The notes under the pieces: model-generated
Seen by the model: only the letters and a program-made list of their open reading frames with translations
Told to the model about the DNA's origin: nothing
The model's database searches: none
Made by a program: the position numbers and the translations under genes
DNA from: CAYGDP01 sp964348665
GTDB lineage: Bacteria; Verrucomicrobiota; Verrucomicrobiia; Palsa-1439; CAYGDP01
Reading direction: 5' to 3'
DNA length: 47,622 nucleotides
Assembly (NCBI GenBank): GCA_964348665.1
Contig: CAYGDP010000027.1
Span: forward strand, 1 to 47,622
In this document: positions 9,048 through 16,723 of the stretch, piece by piece
Position numbering within the stretch: position 1 is the first letter of the stretch
Layout of the letters: each line of letters begins with the position of its first letter

Positions 9048-9283
9048 CAGCAATCAAAGTAGCGGTATCGGACTCGACTTATCAACGGCTTTCCAAGCTT
9101 GCCACCCGCCAGCGCAAGCCCGTCAGCCGCATCGCCTCACGCGCGCTTGAGGAAGCAGTTGCCGCTTGGATGGATCGCTCGTATCTCCAGCAACGCGCTG
9201 CGCGCTCCGATGACCGCAAATTTCGCGCCGCCCTAGCCAAAGTCGCCGATATCGAGCCTGACGAGGTGGACCGGATCAAGTAG
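9044..9283 (+). CDS. Probable ribbon-helix-helix antitoxin
   Basis: 79 residues. The N-terminal half (IKVAVSDSTYQRLSKLATRQRKPVSRIASRALEEAVAAWMD) has the beta-helix-helix pattern of RHH/CopG-like DNA-binding antitoxins. The charged C-terminal tail would wrap the PIN toxin. The gene overlaps the toxin by 4 bp and has CGGAGAAAT upstream as a ribosome-binding site. It probably neutralises the toxin and may repress its own operon. Assignment rests on the fold pattern and gene position. Confidence 0.75.
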   Translation: MTAIKVAVSDSTYQRLSKLATRQRKPVSRIASRALEEAVAAWMDRSYLQQRAARSDDRKFRAALAKVADIEPDEVDRIK

Positions 9284-9291
9284 AGTCATTA

Positions 9292-9320
9292 TTGACAACG
9301 TTCTGCGACGCACGTAAGGT
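9292..9320 (+). promoter_or_regulatory. Sigma70-type promoter candidate (TTGACA-17-TAAGGT)
   Basis: TTGACA at 9292-9297 and TAAGGT at 9315-9320 are separated by 17 bp. They sit just after the antitoxin stop and about 38 bp before the ATG at 9359. This suggests that the 9359/9610 pair has its own transcription start, separate from the toxin-antitoxin pair. Seen by eye only. Confidence 0.5.
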
Positions 9321-9358
9321 AGGCGCGAAATATTACGGATGGGAAAATCGGAACTTCG

Positions 9359-9661
9359 ATGGATGTATTTCGTCAAGGCGATGTTTTAGTTGCTCGCGTA
9401 GAACGGATTCCCGATGGCGCTAGGCCGAAAGCCGACTTGGTTTTGGCGCGCGGAGAGATAACCGGTCACGCTCACCGTGTACAAACGGACTCGCGTGCGG
9501 AGCTGTATGAACTTGATACCAACCTGTTCCTTAGAGTGCTAGGTTCTCCCGCAAAAATTATCCATGAAGAGCATGGGCCGATTGAGTTGGCCCCAGGAGA
9601 TTACCGAGTGTGGCGACAACGGGAATACGATCCGATATCCGAAAAATTCTTGGAGGATTAG
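9359..9661 (+). CDS. Small conserved hypothetical protein with TGHAHR motif
   Basis: 100 residues, no signal peptide or membrane segment. The start reads MDVFRQGDVLVARVERIP, followed by RGEITGHAHRV, then EEHGPIELAPGDYRVWRQREYDP near the C-terminus. The pattern suggests a compact beta-rich fold, and the two His in TGHAHR could bind metal. I recall this protein type only as an unnamed family that sits beside the LRR-type gene found next to it here; function unknown. The downstream gene's frame begins inside it, so the two overlap by up to 52 bp and are probably co-expressed. Confidence 0.75.
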   Translation: MDVFRQGDVLVARVERIPDGARPKADLVLARGEITGHAHRVQTDSRAELYELDTNLFLRVLGSPAKIIHEEHGPIELAPGDYRVWRQREYDPISEKFLED

Positions 9662-10842
9662 CGCGACTTTTCCGCTTCCCGTTTCGAACCGCGGAGGATT
9701 TGCCTGCCGAAAAGCTGCGCACTGTGATTCCCGGTTTCACATGGTCGGATGAAGCAATCCCGCTCATCCTGAACGGTGGGGCGCATCAGGGGTTGCACAC
9801 TGACAAGCTGGAATTTCGAGGCATAGATACCCCGATTGTTTTGCCCGCCTCCCTGATGGTTAGCGATCTGCTCATCGAAGACTGCCCGAATTTCCGGGCG
9901 TTGCCGGAGGACTTGTTCGCTATAAACGTCACAATTCGGCGATGCGAGAATTTTAATACCATCCCCGCAACTATCGACATTCGCTCGCTAACGATCGAAG
10001 AATGTCATGCCCTCACAAGTCTGGCGGACGGCATTCGATTGACCGATGTTCAAATTTCGCGCTGTGACGCGCTCACAAGTTTGCCTAACAACTTTTATTG
10101 TCAGTCGCTCTATATGCCCGCGTCCAATCTGAGTTATCTCGGTGAACATGTCGTTGTGGATAACAGACTGAATCTCGAAGATTCTAAAAGCCTAGTATCA
10201 CTTCCAAACCTCAAACTGCGGGAAGCAATTCTTCGCAATTGCGTGTCGCTGACCTCGCTGCCTGAACAAATCGAAGCTCAACTTTTAGATCTATCGGGTT
10301 GTATGAGTTTTCAATGGCCAGGATATTCTCTGGTTGAAATCAATAATCTGGATGTGAGCAGTTGTGCCCGCATACAAACTTTGCCTGATTGGTTAACCAT
10401 TGCCGATTCGATTGATGTCGCCAACACAGCGATTTGCGAAGTGCCTGCATCGCTCAAGAATTGTCGTCTTTTGTGGCGTGGTGTTCCCGTGGATGAGCGA
10501 ATCGCGTTTCACCCTGAAACGATCACAGCTCAAGAAGTTTTGGCGGAGCCTAATGCTGAGCGAAGACGAGTGATGCTGGAGCGTTTCGGCTGGGAAAGAT
10601 TCGTTCGAGAAGTTAAATTCTCAGTTCGAGATTCAGATCGCGATCCTGGTGGAGAGCGCAGCCTCCTTCACTTACCCATTCGAAATGACGAAGACTTGCT
10701 AATTCTGTCCGTTTCTTGTCCTTCGACAGGGAGGAGATATTTCATTCGTGTTCCGCCACAGACTAGAACATGCCGCGCTGCCGCTGCTTGGGTTGCTGGA
10801 TATGATAACCCCGATGAATACGAGCCTGTCGCCGAAACCTAA
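9610..10842 (+). CDS. Leucine-rich-repeat-like protein with DUF6745-like C-terminus
   Basis: Up to 410 residues from a GTG at 9610. Residues of about 90-290 contain 9-11 irregular repeats of about 20 residues with the pattern L-x-I-x-x-C-x-x-L-x-x-L-P (IEDCPNFRALPEDL, ISRCDALTSLPNNF, LRNCVSLTSLPEQI), as in bacterial leucine-rich repeats. The C-terminal 110 residues (ERRRVMLERFGWERF, VSCPSTGRRYFIRVPP, CRAAAAWVAGYDNPDEY) match what I remember as DUF6745. The start is uncertain: GTG 9610 overlaps the upstream gene and no strong ribosome-binding site is seen, so the N-terminus may be shortened. The role is unknown; LRRs imply protein binding. Confidence 0.78.
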   Translation: MATTGIRSDIRKILGGLARLFRFPFRTAEDLPAEKLRTVIPGFTWSDEAIPLILNGGAHQGLHTDKLEFRGIDTPIVLPASLMVSDLLIEDCPNFRALPEDLFAINVTIRRCENFNTIPATIDIRSLTIEECHALTSLADGIRLTDVQISRCDALTSLPNNFYCQSLYMPASNLSYLGEHVVVDNRLNLEDSKSLVSLPNLKLREAILRNCVSLTSLPEQIEAQLLDLSGCMSFQWPGYSLVEINNLDVSSCARIQTLPDWLTIADSIDVANTAICEVPASLKNCRLLWRGVPVDERIAFHPETITAQEVLAEPNAERRRVMLERFGWERFVREVKFSVRDSDRDPGGERSLLHLPIRNDEDLLILSVSCPSTGRRYFIRVPPQTRTCRAAAAWVAGYDNPDEYEPVAET

Positions 10843-10921
10843 TTCGATATCCGTTTATAATAGCCCGTATCTTCAGTGGTTATATCCTAAAATGAATTCT
10901 GGCTTGAGCCGCGATGGTGGA

Positions 10922-13900
10922 ATGATGTCTAATGCGTTGACGATGCGCCTCGCCTCCTTTTTAACGTTTCTAACGCCAGTAACGCTTTTAACGGTCACGG
11001 TGGTTTCCCCGGCCCATGCGGCGGACGCGGTGGATTTCAACCGCGATGTGCGGCCTATTCTTTCGAACAATTGCTTCAAGTGTCACGGTCCCGACGAAAA
11101 GGCGCGCAAGTCGAAGTTACGATTGGATGAACGCGACGGAGCCGTCGCGCCCGCCAAGTCGGGCGAGCGCGCCATCGTCCCGGGCAAACCGAACCAAAGC
11201 GAGCTGGTCAAACGCATTTTTTCGACCGATCCGGATGAAGTTATGCCGCCGCCATCGACGAAGAAATCGTTGACGGACGCGCAGAAACAAATTTTGAAAA
11301 AATGGATTTCTGCAGGCGCAAAATATGACCCGCACTGGGCGTTCGCGCCACCGAAGAAACTGCCGCCGCCCGCCACGAAACAAAAAATTTGGCCGAGGAA
11401 TCCGATTGATCAGTTCGTTCTGGCACGTTTGGAGAAAGAAAAGCTGTCGCCTTCGCCCGAAGCCGATCGTTACATGCTGGCGCGGCGTGTCCATCTCGAT
11501 TTGATTGGTTTGCCGCCGACGCCGGAGGAGGCCGACGCGTTTGTAAGCGACAAATCCCCCGATGCTTATGAAAAGCTGGTGGATAAATTATTGGCATCAC
11601 CCCAGTACGGCGAGCGTTGGGCGCGGCGCTGGCTCGATCTCGCCCGCTACGCCGATACCAACGGCTACGAAAAGGATCGTCCACGGATCATCTGGCCGTA
11701 TCGCGATTGGGTGATCAAAGCGATCAACAACGATATGTCGTTCGATCAATTTACGATCCGTCAACAGGCAGGCGATCTCTTGCCGAATGCAACTCCAGAC
11801 GATCGCATCGCGACGGGGTTTCATCGCAACACAATGCTAAACGAGGAAGGCGGCATCGATCCGCTGGAATTCCGATTTTATTCGACGGTAGATCGCATCA
11901 ATACGACCGGAACGGCTTGGCTCGGTCTCACCGTCGGCTGCGCGCAATGTCATACGCACAAATTCGATCCGATCCTGCATCGCGAGTATTACCAAATGAT
12001 GGCGTTTCTCAACAATGCCGACGAACCGACGTATGAGATTCCCGATGCCAACGTCGAAAAACAGCGCGCCGACATCGAGCAAAGAATATCCCAGCTTTAC
12101 AAGACTTTGCCCGATAAATTTCCCCTGTCCGACGTGCAGTGGGAGATTGTGGGGTCGCCCCCGGCCGTCACCAGCGGCGTGCCGGTCGAGAAACTTGCCG
12201 ATGGCTCGTGGTCATTCAGCGGGGATGCTCCCGACAAAGACACTTACACGTTCGTCGTGGACTCGAAGCTGGCGCAGGTGGACCGCATCCGCATCGAAAC
12301 CATTCGGGAAGGCAACGTCGGCCCTGGCCGCACGCCTCACGGGAATTTTGTGTTGAGTGAAATTACCGCGACTGTTGCCTCGCTCGAAACTCCCGAGCAA
12401 TCGCAAGCCGTCAAGATTGCTTCGGCGCGCGCCGATGTTTCGCAAGACAACTATTCTGTGGCGCACGCGATTGACGGCAATGTGGCGACGGGCTGGGCGA
12501 TCGCGAAGGGCGACATTCAGAGCCGTACCGCGACATTTTTTCTGGAAAAACCCGTCACGCTCCCGCAGGGGGCGCGTTGGACAATCCGATTCGATCAACA
12601 ATTTGGCGGCAAACATGTTCTCGGTCGTTTTCGGTTGAGCCTCGGAGGACCGGTGGATGATCCGCGTCCGATGGAAGTTCGACGCAAGGAAGTGCTCGAC
12701 CGCAGTTTTACCGCTTGGGAAAAAACATTGTCGGCCAACGCCGTCCGTTGGGAAGTACTGCGCCCTATCGAAGCAAAGAGCAACTCGCCGTTTTTGACTA
12801 TGCTCGACGACAACTCGGTGCTGGCCAGCGGCGACATCACCAAGAGTGACACATATCATCTGACGTTTCGTGGCGGCGGAGGCATCACGGCGATTCGGCT
12901 GGAGGTTTTGCCTCATGAATCGTTGCCGCAGCGCGGACCTGGGCTCGTTGCGTACGAAGGTCCAATAGGCGATTTTTTTCTTAGCGAGATTTCCCTGTTA
13001 GCCGACGGCAAACCACAGAAGTTTGTTCGCGCCATACAAAGTTTTGCAGGGGGTAACGCCGCTGCCAGCCGCGCCATTGATGGCGATCAGCAAAGTGGCT
13101 GGTCAATCGACGGCGGACAAGGAAAAGCCCATGTCGCCATTTTCGGCCTAGCCGATCCAACCGCGCAAAATGTGACGGCGTTACAACTGAAAATGCTGTT
13201 TGAGCGTTACTATGCCGCGAGCCTGGGGCGATTCCGTATCAGTGTGACTACCGATCTGCGCGGTGCGCAAGCCGCCCCGCTGCCGCCAGAAGTCGCGGAA
13301 GCGTTGGCGGTTGCGCCTGATCAGCGCAAAAACGACCAGCAAGCGAGGATACTGCGTCATTTCTTGGAAACCGCTCCCGAATTGGCCGATGGTCGCAAGG
13401 AAATTGATCGGCTCCGTTCATCGATGCCACGACCGCAGACGACGCTGGTCATGCGCGAGCGGCCGCCACAACACCCTCGCGCAACCAACCGTCATCATCG
13501 CGGTGAATTCACGCAGCGCGAAGAAATCGTCGAGCCAATCCTGCCATCGTTTCTGAAGCCGAAGAGCGCGCCGCGCGACCGGCTTGGATTCGCGCAATGG
13601 TTGGTCAGCCGCGAAAACCCGCTCACGGCGCGGGTAGTGGTGAACCGTCAGTGGCAGGCGTTTTTTGGACGCGGACTGGTGCGCACGCTGGAAGACTTTG
13701 GCTATCAAGGCGAGCCGCCGTCGCATCCTGAATTACTCGATTGGTTGGCGGTTGAATTCATGGATCGCGGTTGGTCCATGAAACAACTTCACCGCCTCAT
13801 CGTTACCAGCGCCACCTATCGGCAATCGTCACGCGTGACTCCAAAATTGCTCTCAAGTGATCCGCAAAATATTTTGCTGGCGCGTGGCCCGCGCGGTCGG

Positions 13901-14506
13901 CTGGAAGCGGAACTGGTCCGCGATGCGGCATTGAAAATTTCTGGGTTGTTATCGGCCAAACTCGGCGGGCCGAGCGTATTCCCGCCGCAACCCGCGTCGG
14001 TCACCACCGAAGGAGCGTATGGCGCGTTGCAATGGAAAGCCAGCACGGGCGAAGACCGGTATCGTCGCAGCCTCTACACGTACAGCAAACGCACCACGCC
14101 ATTCGCGCTCTATGGAACGTTCGACGCGCCCAGCGGCGAGGCCTGTCTGGCACGGCGCGAAGTCTCCAACACTCCTCTGCAAGCGTTGAGTTTGCTCAAC
14201 GACACGATCTTCGTGGAAGCCGCGCAGGCGCTTGGCGCCGCCGTAGCGGCATCGGCGGGTACGGACGAAGGGCGAGCGACCTCACTGTTCCGTCGGTGCC
14301 TGACCCGCCCCCCGCGAGCAGATGAACTGGTGATGCTGGTGGATTTTTATCGCAAACAAAAGGAGCGATTCGCGCAAAATCCGGCTTCGCGTGAAGATGC
14401 GCAGAAGATTTCACCCAAGGGCGAGGGTGATGTCGCCGAGCGAGCCGCGTGGGTTGCGGTTGCGCGGGCGGTTTTGAATTTGGATGAGACGATCAATAAG
14501 GAATGA
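10922..14506 (+). CDS. PSCyt1/DUF1549/DUF1553 secreted heme-type protein with two discoidin-like inserts
   Basis: About 1194 residues, the longest of the four complete or partial paralogues. The signal peptide ends at AHA|AD (about residue 33). PSCyt1 has CFKCH at 51-55; DUF1549 has a second CxxCH (CAQCHTHKFDP). Two related galactose-binding/discoidin-like modules follow, each opening with a D-T-Y motif (KDTYTFVV, SDTYHLTF) and containing an F-x-LSEI strand. DUF1553 follows and ends in ARAVLNLDETINKE. ATG 10922 was chosen because it precedes a clean signal peptide; in-frame starts exist at 10892 and 10748, the latter inside the previous gene. Unlike the other PSCyt genes it lacks the repeat-derived signal sequence, and no DUF1501 gene follows directly. 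Confidence 0.9.
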   Translation: MMSNALTMRLASFLTFLTPVTLLTVTVVSPAHAADAVDFNRDVRPILSNNCFKCHGPDEKARKSKLRLDERDGAVAPAKSGERAIVPGKPNQSELVKRIFSTDPDEVMPPPSTKKSLTDAQKQILKKWISAGAKYDPHWAFAPPKKLPPPATKQKIWPRNPIDQFVLARLEKEKLSPSPEADRYMLARRVHLDLIGLPPTPEEADAFVSDKSPDAYEKLVDKLLASPQYGERWARRWLDLARYADTNGYEKDRPRIIWPYRDWVIKAINNDMSFDQFTIRQQAGDLLPNATPDDRIATGFHRNTMLNEEGGIDPLEFRFYSTVDRINTTGTAWLGLTVGCAQCHTHKFDPILHREYYQMMAFLNNADEPTYEIPDANVEKQRADIEQRISQLYKTLPDKFPLSDVQWEIVGSPPAVTSGVPVEKLADGSWSFSGDAPDKDTYTFVVDSKLAQVDRIRIETIREGNVGPGRTPHGNFVLSEITATVASLETPEQSQAVKIASARADVSQDNYSVAHAIDGNVATGWAIAKGDIQSRTATFFLEKPVTLPQGARWTIRFDQQFGGKHVLGRFRLSLGGPVDDPRPMEVRRKEVLDRSFTAWEKTLSANAVRWEVLRPIEAKSNSPFLTMLDDNSVLASGDITKSDTYHLTFRGGGGITAIRLEVLPHESLPQRGPGLVAYEGPIGDFFLSEISLLADGKPQKFVRAIQSFAGGNAAASRAIDGDQQSGWSIDGGQGKAHVAIFGLADPTAQNVTALQLKMLFERYYAASLGRFRISVTTDLRGAQAAPLPPEVAEALAVAPDQRKNDQQARILRHFLETAPELADGRKEIDRLRSSMPRPQTTLVMRERPPQHPRATNRHHRGEFTQREEIVEPILPSFLKPKSAPRDRLGFAQWLVSRENPLTARVVVNRQWQAFFGRGLVRTLEDFGYQGEPPSHPELLDWLAVEFMDRGWSMKQLHRLIVTSATYRQSSRVTPKLLSSDPQNILLARGPRGRLEAELVRDAALKISGLLSAKLGGPSVFPPQPASVTTEGAYGALQWKASTGEDRYRRSLYTYSKRTTPFALYGTFDAPSGEACLARREVSNTPLQALSLLNDTIFVEAAQALGAAVAASAGTDEGRATSLFRRCLTRPPRADELVMLVDFYRKQKERFAQNPASREDAQKISPKGEGDVAERAAWVAVARAVLNLDETINKE

Positions 14507-14510
14507 AGAT

Positions 14511-14570
14511 GAAAAACTCCAAACCTCAAATTCCGAACTCCTATTTTGAGTGCTGGAAATGCTCGGAGTC
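14511..14570. repeat. Degenerate AAACTCC-type inverted repeat
   Basis: A short intergenic stretch holds AAACTCC-AAACCTC-AAATTCC-GAACTCC units followed by imperfect complementary units (GAGTGCTGG, GCTCGGAGTCC). It is the same family as the repeats that encode PSCyt signal peptides, here non-coding and lying between the PSCyt gene and the methyltransferase gene. Confidence 0.55.
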
Positions 14571-14594
14571 CATGTTTCTTTTCGCACGCTGACC

Positions 14595-14622
14595 TTGCCA
14601 AACTTCTCACGGCTGCTATATT
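14595..14622 (+). promoter_or_regulatory. Promoter candidate giving a near-leaderless mRNA
   Basis: TTGCCA (14595-14600) and TATATT (14617-14622) are separated by 16 bp. The expected transcription start falls at about 14629-14630, on the A of the methyltransferase ATG, so a leaderless transcript is predicted. No Shine-Dalgarno sequence is seen before that ATG, which agrees. Confidence 0.45.
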
Positions 14623-14629
14623 CGCGCCA

Positions 14630-16231
14630 ATGCAGCGCAAAACCGCCGACAAGGATAAGCACATAAAAAAGCTTTTTCGTGGGCGCAAATCTTCCAAGGC
14701 TGTTATCCGCGAAGAACCAGCATCTTACAAAACCAAGCCCGCCTCGGCGGAACGCCCCTCCGCGCTGCTCGACACCCGTGTCATTTATTGCGGCGACAAT
14801 CTGGAGCAACTCAAGAAACTACCCGACGCTTGCGTTGACCTCATTTACATTGACCCGCCCTTTAACTCCAACCGCAACTACGAAGTCTTCTGGGGCGAGA
14901 CCAAGGAAAAGCGCGCCTTCGCCGACCGCCACGCCTCCACCGCCGCCTACATCGAGTTTATGCGCCCGCGCTGCGTCGAACTCCATCGCGTCCTCAAACC
15001 TACGGGTAGCTTCTACTACCACTGCGACTGGCACGCCTCCCACTACGTCAAAGTTATGCTCGACCAAATTTTCGGCGAGAATTTTTTCCAGAATGAAATT
15101 GTTTGGAAGCGTTCGGATTCACACAACGATGCTAAGCAAGGAGCTCAACACTTTGGGCGCGTGCATGATTCAATTTTTTTCTACACCAATTCCGATAATT
15201 TCGCTTTCAACACGACGTACAATCCGTTACCCGAATCTACAGTTGAGAAATGGTATCGCCATGTGGAGCCAACAACTGGACGGCGATACAATTTGGATAA
15301 CTTGACTGCGTCCAAGCCAGGCGGCGACACAAAATACGAGTTTCACGGTGTAAAGCCTCCACAAGGGCGATACTGGGCGTACTCAAAAGAAAAAATGGAG
15401 AAGATGTTTCAAGACGGGCGAATCGTAATAACGGCTACAGGAAAGGCGTATTTCAAGCGCTACTTGGATGAAAGCAAGGGAGTCCCACTTTCCTCTTGGT
15501 GGGATGACATTTCAATGTTGCGAGGTTTCAGTGCATCGAAGGAGCGCCTCGGCTACCCGACGCAAAAACCACTCGCATTGTTGGAGCGTATAATCAAAGC
15601 CAGCAGCAACGAAAACGACATTGTGCTCGACGCTTTTTGCGGCTGCGGCACGGCGTTGGTCGCGGCGCAAAATCTCAAACGCCAATGGATTGGCCTTGAC
15701 GTTTCGCCCACCGCTTGCCGCGTCATGGCCAAACGCCTGCGCGACGTCTGCGGTCTACAAGAAGACGAAGCGCTTTGGAAAACCGGGCGCGGTTTCATCA
15801 TCCGCGATTTGCCATGGACGGAAGCCAAGCTGCGTGAGATTCCGCCGTTTGAATTTGAGAACTGGGCGGTCATTGCTCTCGGTGGTATTCCGAACAAAAC
15901 GAAAGTAGGCGACATGGGCGTGGATGGCCGCATTTATCCAATCGCAGCCGCCGATGAACGCCAGAAAGTCGCCGAAGGTGCGCTGTCATTCATGGACGAT
16001 TGGTATCCGATTCAGGTGAAACAAAGGGACAAAGCGGGACGGCCAGACATGGACAGCTTCGAGGCCGCCATGATGCGCTTCGATCGCAAAAAAGGCTTCT
16101 TTATCGCCTTTGACTACAGCAGCGATGCTCTGACCGAAGTGGATGCATTCTTTCGCCGTAGCGGCAAAGTCATCATTCCCCTCACCGTTCGCGAAATCCT
16201 CGACGAGGAGATCGCAAGGAAGTTGGCGTGA
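14630..16231 (+). CDS. DNA methyltransferase fused to a probable PD-(D/E)xK nuclease
   Basis: 533 residues. Motif IV DPPF (75-78, IDPPFNSNRNYEVFWGE) precedes the SAM-binding motif I region (VLDAFCGCGTALVAAQNL, about 332-349), the order of beta-class N6-adenine or N4-cytosine methyltransferases. The C-terminal 130 residues look like an Mrr-type restriction endonuclease: GDMGVDGRIYP (acidic residue) followed by WYPIQVKQRD (QxK) and a helix-rich end. One protein could thus both modify and cut DNA. ATG 14630 was chosen over the in-frame GTG at 14546 because the upstream extension is not protein-like and the candidate promoter lies there. No specificity subunit or separate nuclease gene is nearby. 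The target sequence is unknown. Confidence 0.85.
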   Translation: MQRKTADKDKHIKKLFRGRKSSKAVIREEPASYKTKPASAERPSALLDTRVIYCGDNLEQLKKLPDACVDLIYIDPPFNSNRNYEVFWGETKEKRAFADRHASTAAYIEFMRPRCVELHRVLKPTGSFYYHCDWHASHYVKVMLDQIFGENFFQNEIVWKRSDSHNDAKQGAQHFGRVHDSIFFYTNSDNFAFNTTYNPLPESTVEKWYRHVEPTTGRRYNLDNLTASKPGGDTKYEFHGVKPPQGRYWAYSKEKMEKMFQDGRIVITATGKAYFKRYLDESKGVPLSSWWDDISMLRGFSASKERLGYPTQKPLALLERIIKASSNENDIVLDAFCGCGTALVAAQNLKRQWIGLDVSPTACRVMAKRLRDVCGLQEDEALWKTGRGFIIRDLPWTEAKLREIPPFEFENWAVIALGGIPNKTKVGDMGVDGRIYPIAAADERQKVAEGALSFMDDWYPIQVKQRDKAGRPDMDSFEAAMMRFDRKKGFFIAFDYSSDALTEVDAFFRRSGKVIIPLTVREILDEEIARKLA

Positions 16232-16244
16232 ATAAAGAAGATCT

Positions 16245-16517
16245 TTAAAGCCAGCCATCCTCCTCTAACAATGATTTTCTATCAGGTTCGGCGAGGCATT
16301 GGCGCGCTCTCACGTATGGCGCTAAACGACCATTTTCCACGATCCAAGTTACATCGCACACAAAAAAAGTACACGGCTCAATCGCCTCGCCACTTTTATA
16401 TTTGATTTCGTTGCCGACAGAGATCACCTCACCAACGCGCGGAACGCTGTCGCAGTCAATCTCACGCATATCTATTATTGACGAGTTCGCTTTGCACCGA
16501 AGCTCTAGATTTATCAT
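16245..16517 (-). CDS. Small hypothetical protein
   Basis: 90 residues on the minus strand, convergent with the methyltransferase gene (13 bp between stops). AAAGGA lies about 7 bp upstream of the ATG, a good ribosome-binding site. The product is acidic with several Cys and a central VGEVISVGNEIKYKSGEA segment that suggests a small beta-barrel fold. No family recognised. It is the only minus-strand gene in the first 28 kb and belongs to the accessory block with the methyltransferase. Confidence 0.65.
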   Translation of the reverse strand: MINLELRCKANSSIIDMREIDCDSVPRVGEVISVGNEIKYKSGEAIEPCTFFVCDVTWIVENGRLAPYVRARQCLAEPDRKSLLEEDGWL

Positions 16518-16676
16518 TGCGGTTTCCTTTCATTGAGTTTTGATTTAGTTTCTGAAAAAGCAGATAACACCACATCGCGCAATTAACAAGAAAACTTTCT
16601 TTCGCTCAAGAGCGTAAGGCGCGATTACGTGATCAACTGCGGCGCGGGTAATTCGCGCACGCGCGGCAAATTCGTG

Positions 16677-16704
16677 TTGATTCGCGTCCATTCACGGTTA
16701 CACT
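16677..16704 (+). promoter_or_regulatory. Promoter candidate for the DUF1501/PSCyt operon
   Basis: TTGATT (16677-16682) and TACACT (16699-16704) are separated by 16 bp, about 20 bp before the ATG at 16724. The 206-bp gap 16518-16723 between divergent genes also holds GC-rich palindromic stretches (GCGCG clusters at about 16641-16667). Nothing else recognisable is seen in it. Confidence 0.35.
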
Positions 16705-16723
16705 ATGCCATAGTTAGGTCGCG

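Noticed and set aside
14546..14629. Upstream GTG start for the methyltransferase gene
   Set aside because: The extra 28 residues are encoded by repeat and promoter-like DNA and have no ribosome-binding site. ATG 14630 fits the promoter position.
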